DNA of 64,000 bases from Endozoicomonas sp. SCSIO W0465 (GTDB taxonomy: Bacteria > Pseudomonadota > Gammaproteobacteria > Pseudomonadales > Endozoicomonadaceae): positions 5,558,001 through 5,622,000 of the forward strand of contig NZ_CP092417.1 in NCBI RefSeq assembly GCF_023716865.1, read 5' to 3'. The number at the start of each line of letters is the position of its first letter. Position 1 is the stretch's first letter. Under the pieces are notes generated by a model. That model saw nothing but the letters and a program-made list of their open reading frames with translations, was not told the DNA's origin and searched no databases. Positions 1-6,910 of the stretch are shown here, in pieces. The position numbers and the translations under genes were made by a program.

Positions 1-106
1 TAAGCCAGCTCGTATGTACATAACGAATAGGAAAGAAGTTAAACTCAACCATATGATTGAACAGGCTTGTTCCCTGGTATTCCTGAAAAACATTGTTACT
101 GTTCAT
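1..106 (-). CDS. sctK: SctK-like T3SS sorting-platform protein, N-terminal 35 residues only (runs off the window)
   Basis: An open frame starts at an ATG at 104-106 (minus strand) and stays open to base 1, giving 35 residues. The segment N-F-F-P-I-R-Y-V-H-T-S-W-L (residues 23-35) resembles the start of YscK/SctK proteins, which carry a P-x-x-Y-x-H-x-x-W/L motif. SctK is an accessory of the cytoplasmic sorting platform of the T3SS. It lies directly downstream of sctJ, the position yscK has in Yersinia-type operons, and the 100 bp between the two hold nothing recognisable. The identification rests on position and a short motif, so it is moderate to low; the rest of the gene lies outside the window. 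Confidence 0.5.
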   Translation of the reverse strand, partial: MNSNNVFQEYQGTSLFNHMVEFNFFPIRYVHTSWL

Positions 107-206
107 TGGTCATTTCACTCTAACCCTATACACTCAACTGAATAACCATTTAGCGAAGGATGCATCGTCCTACAAATAATTGTGGCCTTGAGCAAATCAT
201 CCGCTT

Positions 207-995
207 TTAACGATTATCCTTCTTTTTCTTCTTCTTTTTCTTCTGTTCCATCATCCAGAAGAAATAGCCACCAACACCCAGTGCTACTACCAACAGTAGA
301 ATCAAAGCATAGACAACCAGTCGAACAACACCTGCAGAATCAGAATTAACATCGACAAACAGCACCGTTTCTGTTGATGGCCTATCAAAATTGCCAGAGT
401 TCAAGCGGGTTGCCGGGAACAGTGAAACTGCGATTTTCTCAAGAGACAGACCCTCGATGCTGTTTGCCACCAGAGTTTTTACTTTGGGAACCAAACCAGC
501 CAGTTCCAGCTCAGGAGTATACTTGATAAACACTGACGCTGATGAGGGATAGTTAACATCCGTCAGGCTATCCTGCTCCTGCGGCAATACGACATGAACA
601 CGAGCGGTCACGACGCCATCAATCATAGACAGTGTTGATGACAGCTCCTGTGACATAGAATAGGTATATCGAGCCCGCTCTTCGGTAGGGGAAGAAATCA
701 AGCCATCTTTTGGAAAAATATCACCGATCGATGAGTATTTTTCTTTCGGAAAACCAAGGCTGCTCAAAACCCTGACAGATCTTGCAACATCAACACCTTC
801 CACCATGATTGTGACAATTTTATCTTTATCCACCAGTTTCTCACTGGGTATATCATTATCGAGAAGGATGGCAAGCATTTCATTACCTTCTCTTTCATCA
901 AGCCCGGAATAAAGCTCGACCTTACACCCCAGTAATAAAAGACCGATGAGACACAGCAATGTAACTCTAAAGCTCTGGACAAACCCCTGTTTCAT
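207..995 (-). CDS. sctJ: SctJ, T3SS inner-membrane ring lipoprotein
   Basis: 262 residues, the usual size for YscJ/PrgK/MxiJ. Residues 1-24 form a lipoprotein signal peptide ending in the lipobox L-L-G-C (lipidated Cys 24). Two ring-building domains follow: the first (about 25-75) with the family-typical G-L-D-E-R-E-G-N-E-M-L and D-I-P helix-strand pattern, the second (about 110-190) with V-T-A-R-V-H-V-V-L-P. A single membrane helix (about 225-250) precedes a short, very lysine-rich tail encoded by an A/G-rich stretch. SctJ forms the inner ring of the basal body together with SctD. It sits upstream of sctK, but its expected upstream partner sctI is 11.4 kb away beyond mobile elements, so its expression probably no longer depends on the main operon promoter. 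An AAGG at about 9 bases before the ATG supports this start. Confidence 0.93.
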   Translation of the reverse strand: MKQGFVQSFRVTLLCLIGLLLLGCKVELYSGLDEREGNEMLAILLDNDIPSEKLVDKDKIVTIMVEGVDVARSVRVLSSLGFPKEKYSSIGDIFPKDGLISSPTEERARYTYSMSQELSSTLSMIDGVVTARVHVVLPQEQDSLTDVNYPSSASVFIKYTPELELAGLVPKVKTLVANSIEGLSLEKIAVSLFPATRLNSGNFDRPSTETVLFVDVNSDSAGVVRLVVYALILLLVVALGVGGYFFWMMEQKKKKKKKKDNR

Positions 996-1222
996 GACGA
1001 GCCAACCTTATGTACGTTAGGATATTTATTACTCTTACTTTTAACGGCCAGTTGCGGAGAAAAATTACAATTTACAGAATATAGTTTTGAAAAGTAGGAT
1101 CAGCGATAATAGCGAAAGGAAAATTAACTTATTTTCTTTCCGCTTACAGAAAAAATAGCATGCACTCAAAAAGCCATATTTGGCCCACACGACAACTAAC
1201 CTAACACAGCGCTGACTCTTGA

Positions 1223-1738
1223 TCACATCTCTCCAGCGCTGAACTGCCGGGCTATCTGCCAGGTTTTTACCCGATCCTGCAATTTCGCCCAGCCTTCCCA
1301 TACCACTAACCAGCCGGGCTGCCCTGTATGCTTTGAATCACCCCAACCACCAAGCCGAGCAATCGTTTGAAGCAGCCAAGTGACTGTTGGCGGCTTATCG
1401 GGCAACGCTTTTTTTTCATAGGTTAGCCAGAGAACCTGCCATTCATCATCACTGACCACCTCATTCGCGAGTGTTTTTTCACTCCAAAGCTTTCTGTCTT
1501 TGTGCTGCCTGTCATTCGGTAACATTAATGCTTCACGGATTTGCATTAGTCTGACAGCGACAAACATTAATATGACCGCAAGTCGTTCAATGTTATCCGG
1601 AGATTGCAGACGAAGCCTTTCTACTCCTGCTCCCGATTTCCAAGCCTTGTGGAACTCTTCTATTCGCCATCGGAGCTCGTAAAATCGAATGATAGAGCGA
1701 CAGTCTTCGAATGTTTCAATATCTTCAGTTGTCAATAG
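1223..1738 (-). pseudogene. IS50-like transposase, C-terminal part
   Basis: About 170 residues with the Tn5-type C-terminal catalytic signature Y-E-L-R-W-R-I-E-E-F-H-K-A-W-K (the YREK-type block holding the catalytic Glu). It is the continuation of the fragment at 3092-4003. If the IS630 between them and one TA are removed, the frame reads ...L-H-W-V / L-L-T-T-E-D-I-E without a break, the expected Tn5-family sequence. In its present form it lacks the DNA-binding domain and the two catalytic aspartates, so it should not be active alone. Confidence 0.9.
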
Positions 1739-1780
1739 TAAGTAGTTGATAATTTGCTTTCGGATAAATTGACTGAACGA

Positions 1781-2983
1781 TTATTTAGTATTTGCAAACG
1801 AAATCATATGACTCTCTCCAAATGAAGCGAACACTCGTTCAACTTCCTTTTCAAATTCCGTGAAACTCTTGATTGACAATAGATTGAGCCATTCATACTT
1901 TACTTTCCTCCACAGGATCTCAATCAGATTGAGTTCAGGTGAATATGTTGGAAGAAAGCAGATCAGTAACTTTTTCTCAAGAGTCCAGTCAGCGATTCTG
2001 TCACGAAACTTTTTGCTGGTATGAATACTGGCATTGTCCACCATAACTACGGTGTAGCGGTCATTTGAACTGTATTTTTCATCCTCCATTTTCTCTGCGA
2101 AGTCGTCAAAGGCTGCAATCACTGTATCACTATTCACAGAGCCCACAACAGGGTAATGAAACAGCTCACAGCTCCGATTCATAAAGCCCAGCACGTTGAT
2201 GCGCTTACTTTTGACTGATGGAATTCTGAGCTGCTTTCCTTTTTCCTGCCAGCCATATGGCACACAAGGTTCTTGAGTAAATCCGGACTCATCAAAATAA
2301 AACAAGTTTATTAACCCTTTGCGCTCAGCTTCCTGGGCGTCTTTCAGTGCAGTTTTACAACGCTGGAAATGCTCTTCGTCCCGTTTATGTTTGCACGATT
2401 TACGGAGTCTTTTGTAAACCAGTCCTAACTTTTTTACGATGTTGGCCAGAGTAAGTTTTGATGAGGATTTACCGGTCTCATCCTCAATTTTGGATTTTAC
2501 ATACGATAAACGACGAGGCTCTTCTGCTACTAACTCTTTTATGCGTTGCACTTCAGATTCATCATATATGCAAGATCTTCCACCACCATGTTTCTTATAC
2601 AATGCACGAATACCATAGTCCTCCCAATCATCAATCCATTGGGAAACGGTCTGATATTTAATCTCAAGGATTTCTGCAATTTGCTCAAGGGTAAAGCCTC
2701 GATTACTCAATAGAAGACCATGAGCTCTTTCCCTGATACACCTCAGAGGGCCGTAGTGCTTGGCGTATTTCAAAGTGGCTCTTGTAGGATTTCAGACTGC
2801 TACTGGGTTGAACATTGCTGAAGCCCTTTATCTACAAAGGTTGTCAGCATATTGTCCGGTAATGTTGCTCAATCCTTGTTTTTCGTGACCTACAGTCAGT
2901 TTTCACTGTAGAGCAGTTCGTAATCAAAATAGAGCCTTCAAAGTTAATACAACAGCTTCATCAGTGATATTGACATACTTCAT
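1781..2983 (-). pseudogene. IS630-family transposase, interrupted near its N-terminus by a MITE
   Basis: The present reading frame (2773 to 1781, TTG start) gives 330 residues with an N-terminal helix-turn-helix (I-A-E-I-L-E-I-K-Y-Q-T-V-S-Q-W) and the IS630 DDE core: F-D-E-S-G-F-T, then V-M-V-D-N-A-S-I-H, then P-E-L-N-L-I-E-I-L-W-R-K-V-K. Removing the MITE (2777-2936) and one copy of its 8-bp target restores 13 upstream codons, with an ATG at 2981-2983 and the sequence M-K-Y-V-N-I-T-D-E-A-V-V-L-T leading straight into the present frame. The original gene was therefore probably 343 residues and has been separated from its start. Residual translation from the internal TTG is possible. Confidence 0.88.
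2777..2936 (+). repeat. 160-bp MITE, copy 1 of 3
   Basis: A non-coding 160-bp unit beginning GGCTCTTGTAGGATTTC and ending ATCAAAATAGAGCC (short inverted ends GGCTCT/AGAGCC). It is flanked by the perfect 8-bp duplication TTCAAAGT (2769-2776 and 2937-2944). Internally, CTACAGT and ACTGTAG can form a 7-bp hairpin. Read by eye, it is the same as the copies at 23248-23407 and 45107-45266. It sits inside the IS630 transposase gene. Confidence 0.95.
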
Positions 2984-3091
2984 AGGTTGGGGACGTTTTA
3001 GTTCAAGACCCACTTATAATAGATTAAGGATCTCTTTCTTTGTCTGCCTGATAGTACGATCAAAATATCCATAAGCAAACTTTTAACTACT

Positions 3092-4003
3092 TACCCAGTG
3101 CAAACGGTCTTCGGAGTCATTGCCAATCTCTTCAGCCGACACAATATTCATAGTTACCGGTTCCGGCCTGCCGCCTGGCCTTTGCGGCGCCTGTATTGTC
3201 ATCTTCTTTCTTTTGACCTGCAGCGTTGCCTTTCGCTTCTTTCTACCTCCTTTTTGAGGAACCACTATCGTATATTTCCCCAACACTTCAGTCTGAGCTA
3301 AGGAATCAAATAATAAGAGTTCGCCATCCACCAGGATTCTGTTTTGTGTAGCTCTTACAACAAACCGCTGTCGGTTATCCAGTTTGTAGTGCATATATTC
3401 GTATATATCCGCCTCCCGGTCGCAAACACTGATGATGTCAGGCATTTTACCCCCCATCCTTTGTTCTGTGTTTTCAGAGGCTCTTTGCCACTTAAAGCTT
3501 TCCTTTCCCTCGTAAGGTAGCTGACGACGTTGGTTCTTTTTCCCCCGCTGAACGTCCTCTCTAACCCATCGTTCTTGATCAATAAGCCCAATGCTTCGCT
3601 CTGTATCCGCATCAACCAAGAAGACAGAGTGGACGTGGAATCCTCTGGTTTTAGAGCCTTCAGGACCTCCAAGATCACCAAGCTCGGATCTGACAGCATG
3701 TTTATAACCCAGGGTTGTTGTATCTTCGAGAGCCAGAAGTAGGCGAGACTGTCTCGCTATTTTGGCAGTTGCCTGAAAGCCTGCCTCAGCTATTGCTTCA
3801 GGCTTTACGGCCTCATTCTCAATCAGCCGGTAAGCTCCAGTTACCAGTGCGGTATAACCTTCGCATGAAGATGACAAAGAATTACCGGTATGAGCTGAAA
3901 GCTCGGCAGCAACTTTGACAAGTCGTTTTGTACGTCGAGTATCGCCCAAATCAGCACATCCAAAAGTTAGTTCTGACCATGGTTTAGGAGAAAGTGGAAG
4001 CAT
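3092..4003 (-). pseudogene. IS50-like transposase, N-terminal part
   Basis: About 300 residues from the probable start M-L-P-L-S-P-K-P-W (ATG at 4001-4003) to H-W-V, where the IS630 cuts the frame; two foreign residues and a stop follow. Tn5-transposase features are visible: the N-terminal F-G-x-A-D-L-G-D-x-R-R-x-x-R-L DNA-binding start, the first catalytic Asp in A-L-E-D-T-T-T-L, and the second in S-V-C-D-R-E-A-D-I-Y. The remainder of the protein is at 1223-1738. Confidence 0.9.
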
Positions 4004-4119
4004 GACCTGTTTTATCAGTGAGAAATGATAGAACAAGGTAGCTATTTGTGATCAAGAGACAGAACACAGCGGTCTGTGCAGCACTCTCAATTTTCTGAGT
4101 CAATCTCGGGAATATTCCG

Positions 4120-4308
4120 CTACCTCATAAGCCTATCGGATGGTTTGGTGTTGGGCTTTATCTCTGGCTTTGGATTCAGCTCTTTCAAACGATTGATTTC
4201 GTTTTCCAGAATCTTTATCCGCTCCTGAAGTTGAACAATGTGCTCCTGCTGCTGAGTTATGAAAACAAGCAACTTTGCAGTAGAAAGGTTATCAGGCGAT
4301 GTATTCAT
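4120..4308 (-). pseudogene. probable transposase N-terminal fragment (coiled coil)
   Basis: A 62-residue frame: a leucine/glutamine-rich heptad coil (Q-Q-Q-E-H-I-V-Q-L-Q-E-R-I-K-I-L-E-N-E-I-N-R-L) followed by a Pro/Lys segment with K-P-N-T-K-P-S-D. This layout is typical of the N-terminus of IS66-like transposases, but nothing resembling the catalytic domain follows. The IS50-like element and its target duplication begin 48 bp downstream. It is most likely a relic of an older insertion sequence; a genuine small protein cannot be excluded. Confidence 0.4.
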
Positions 4309-4380
4309 GATTCTGAAAGGTAGACTGTGATGGTATTTTCCTCAAAATATTAGTTTTTGAGTACATACAATTGGGGGTAG

Positions 4381-4587
4381 CGCCTGCCTTGCAAGCAGTG
4401 GGTGAGTGAAGATACCAGCGGTTCAGTCACCGATGAAGTAATTGCCGCCAGCGGTACCGACGGCGAGCTGCTGCCCTTTATCAGTGACGAGTTTGCCGAG
4501 GTTGCTATGGAATTTGAGGTATTGAGAGACAGCAGCATCACCAGCAGTGGGCTGTCCCAGTTTATGAAAGTGGTGCAGGCGCTTTAG
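4381..4587 (+). pseudogene. unrecognised C-terminal gene remnant
   Basis: An open frame follows the TAG at 4378-4380 and runs to a TAG at 4585-4587. Its composition looks protein-like (G-E-L-L-P-F-I-S-D-E-F-A-E-V, then S-G-L-S-Q-F-M-K-V-V-Q-A-L at the end), but no convincing start or ribosome-binding site is present; a GTG at 4402 is the only plausible one. I do not recognise the family. It looks like the 3' end of a gene whose 5' part was lost during the rearrangements in this area. A GGCGC/GCGCC-type hairpin around the stop may be a shared terminator with the convergent gene at 4757-5479. Confidence 0.25.
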
Positions 4588-4600
4588 AGCGCCTTACTTA

Positions 4601-4761
4601 AGTAGCTGACCATATGGAATCGAATATTTCTGGCTACTTGGGCTGGTACTATGAGAGGCACAACGGAGGGAGCATAGCCGTAACTATGTGACCAGAGTTA
4701 TAACGAAGCAGAGTGTCGGCACAAGGAGTCAGAAATATTCGATTCCATATGGTTAGCTACT
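4601..4761. repeat. 161-bp palindromic MITE with TA target duplication
   Basis: The ends form a long inverted repeat of about 32 bp (4601-4632 against 4730-4761; starts AGTAGCTGACCATATGGAAT, one mismatch), separated by about 97 bp of non-coding sequence. TA dinucleotides at 4599-4600 and 4762-4763 flank it, as for Tc1/mariner/IS630-type insertions. The first bases AGTAG(C/T)T match the start of the IS630 ends at 1741 and 3091, suggesting a related mobiliser. Its right edge supplies the stop codon of the gene at 4757-5479. Confidence 0.85.
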
Positions 4762-5479
4762 TATATTCATGCTCAAGAATATGAGAGATGTGGTTTGATA
4801 GTGGAGTGTTATTATGAACTATGTTTATTAGTTTCTTTACTTCCTGAAAAGTCCTCCCCGAATAAATGGCATCAACACCTAAACTATATGTATTTCCATT
4901 AAATAAAACTTTATTGGGATTGTTTGGATCTTCTTCTATCCTATAGGATTCACGAGGTGCAATAAGAAAAACATGCCCGTTTTCAAATAACCCTGTATAC
5001 ATTGTGTATATTTCATTTTGGTATTTAGTGGTTGCATTACACAGCTTCATAATTGCATAGAATTTTTTTATATCTACTCGCTTTGGATCATTAACAAGCC
5101 CTAAGCTTTCGTCATACGCATAACGTTTATAAAAATGATCAAGTCTACCTGTATTGTAAAATGATTTTAACTTCTCATATTTACTTGCATTTTCAACCGC
5201 TTCCATATTCTTGAATTGAATTGGGCACCTTAAATCTTCGATAGTCCTTTGATCAATAGATTGGTTGGTATTATGGCCTGCCTGCTCAAGTTGGATCGCG
5301 TTGGGCTGAGCCAGTTCATTTGCATTGTGATGAATCACATCAACTGACAAACAGTTGAAATCGTCAGGTTGCAACTGTTGGCCTGGTGTTGGTAACTGTT
5401 GGCTTGGCGTTGATTCTACTGATTTCGGCAGAACTCTGGGCAATAATCCTGTTTGATTATTTGAAACATTGGTTGGCAT
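4757..5479 (-). CDS. candidate T3SS effector, unknown function
   Basis: The frame is open further upstream, but that part (to 5674) is the tail of an IS3 OrfA. I place the start at the ATG at 5477-5479, which has AAGG eight bases before it, giving 240 residues. The N-terminal 90 residues are low-complexity and rich in Gln, Pro, Asn and Ser, as in many secreted effectors. A compact domain follows from about residue 95, beginning D-L-R-C-P-I-Q and continuing through D-H-F-Y-K-R-Y and G-L-V-N-D-P-K-R; the C-P-I start and spacing vaguely recall U-box/NleG-type E3 domains, which is only a suggestion. The MITE at 4601-4761 changed the C-terminus from E-Y-K-A-L-stop to E-Y-K-stop. There is no signal peptide or membrane segment. 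Confidence 0.5.
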   Translation of the reverse strand: MPTNVSNNQTGLLPRVLPKSVESTPSQQLPTPGQQLQPDDFNCLSVDVIHHNANELAQPNAIQLEQAGHNTNQSIDQRTIEDLRCPIQFKNMEAVENASKYEKLKSFYNTGRLDHFYKRYAYDESLGLVNDPKRVDIKKFYAIMKLCNATTKYQNEIYTMYTGLFENGHVFLIAPRESYRIEEDPNNPNKVLFNGNTYSLGVDAIYSGRTFQEVKKLINIVHNNTPLSNHISHILEHEYK

Positions 5480-5554
5480 AAGATCGACCTTCAGTTTTAT
5501 TTCCCTATTGGAACCTAAGTTTGCAAAAAAGTTCCATCTACGGAAATTCCCTGC

Positions 5555-5674
5555 CGATGTCCTTGTGCTTGAACTCACGTTCGAGTTTCCTGATGGTTTG
5601 TTTGTCTTTTTTTGCTCAACCGTCAAGGCCTTACGCTGCTCTGATGGACTGAAAGATTTGGGTGACACTCCGCT
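5555..5674 (-). pseudogene. IS3-family OrfA, downstream fragment
   Basis: Reading from 5674, S-G-V-S-P-K-S-F-S-P-S-E-Q-R-K-A-L-T-V-E-Q-K continues the OrfA fragment that ends at the IS4 insertion at 9048 (Q-W-K-P-V-F-I). After the run of seven A residues the OrfA sequence resumes in another frame (D-K-Q-T-I-R-K-L-E-R-E-F-K-H-K-D), so one A appears to be missing. The similarity then fades. This is IS3 debris and not the N-terminus of the neighbouring candidate effector. Confidence 0.6.
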
Positions 5675-6910
5675 AATAAAGACTCTTAGGGTAGACATTA
5701 AGCTCAAAAAAGGTTCGTTTCCGGCGGCAGAACCCACCTTGAACAGCCACAATAAAGCTTCGAAACCATTATCAATGGCTGAACAAGATGAGTACTGCAA
5801 ATAGTAGATTAGTTGAAAAAAACTGTTGACCTGTTTCGACCGGTCAGAACTCCTAAGTATGGCGGAACAGCTTGGTTTTACTATACGACAGCGAGATATC
5901 CGTCCTTTGGATTTTATCCTCTCACTGATTGATGCCCTCGCTGGTGATGGAAACTGCGATACCCTGGCGGATCTACACCGTAAATTTAACGAGTTGACGG
6001 GGCTGAATGTCTCTTATCGTTCTTGGGCAAATCAAGCTAAAAAGGACGCGCTGCCTACTCTTATCCTGTGGCTATGGGTGCAGTGTCTGGAAATATTTTC
6101 CCGCAAAGTCATGGCGTTTGATGAAGACAGTCCATTTTCAGAGTTTGAGCACATTCTGATTCAGGACGGTTCGTCACAAGCTGTCTATGATGCCCTGAAA
6201 GAAGCATTTCCCGGCAGGTTCTCAACGGTCAGTCCTGCTGCCGTCGAGCTTCATACGACAATGGATCTTCTCACCAACAACCTGGTGCGGGTGCAGCTGA
6301 CTGAAGATACCCGTTCAGAAAGAGACTGTCTGCCACCACTGCCAACATCCATGGCCTATATCCTGATGCTAATGGATGCCGGTTATTTTGAGCTGGAACT
6401 CTTTGCCGCTATTGATGACAGGGAGGGTTCTTTTATCTGCAAGGCACCTCAGAGTATCAACCCGACGATACTCAGCGCGGTACGGGAGGATGGCAAGAAT
6501 CTCAATCGCTACAAAGGACAAAAACTGAAGGATGTACTGTCTGGCTTCCCCAAAGACCAGTGCCTCGACCTGGATGTAGAATGGCCGGGATTCAAAGCCT
6601 GGCCATTCCGCTTGGTTGTCCGCTGGAATGACAAAAAACAGAAGTGGGTTTTCGTTGTGACCAACCTGAACCGGGTGGAGTTCACCTTGAGTGATGTGCT
6701 CCAGGCCTATCGTCTACGGTGGCAGATAGAGCTGATTTTCAAAGAGATCAAATCCTATTCAGGGTGGCATCGTTTTAACACCAAATCAGCGACACTGGTG
6801 TTTAGCCTGATTCTGATGTCCTTTGTGGTTGTGACGTTGAAAAGGTACCTTGCCCATGCTGCACAGGCGAACCTCTGTGAAAGTGGGAGCATTGAGGAAA
6901 TCTCGACGCA

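Larger units (their letters stand above)
1741..3091 (-). mobile_element. IS630-family (Tc1/mariner-like) insertion sequence with a MITE inside it
   Basis: The ends AGTAGTTGATAATTTGCTTT (plus strand from 1741) and AGTAGTTAAAAGTTTGCTTA (minus strand from 3091) are imperfect inverted repeats. They are flanked by the TA dinucleotides at 1739-1740 and 3092-3093, the TA target duplication characteristic of IS630. The element interrupts the IS50-like transposase gene precisely. Without the MITE and its duplicated target it is about 1.18 kb, normal for the family. Confidence 0.93.
1212..4062 (-). mobile_element. IS50-like (IS4 family, Tn5 type) insertion sequence, interrupted by an IS630 element
   Basis: The ends are near-perfect inverted repeats: CTGACTCTTGATCACATCT at 1212-1230 and, on the minus strand from 4062, CTGTCTCTTGATCACA. 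These closely resemble the outside and inside ends of IS50/Tn5. Both ends are flanked by the 9-bp direct repeat AACACAGCG (1203-1211 and 4063-4071), as expected for this group. Subtracting the nested IS630 and its duplicated TA leaves about 1.5 kb, the size of IS50. The single transposase gene is cut in two by the IS630. Confidence 0.92.

Noticed and set aside
1065..1301. Minus-strand open frame crossing the left end of the IS50-like element
   Set aside because: It runs across the target duplication and inverted end, has no family features and no ribosome-binding site; it is a chance frame.
5479..5800. Upstream part of the open frame of the candidate effector
   Set aside because: It consists of the IS4 left end and frameshifted IS3 OrfA sequence; the ATG at 5477-5479 has the better ribosome-binding site.
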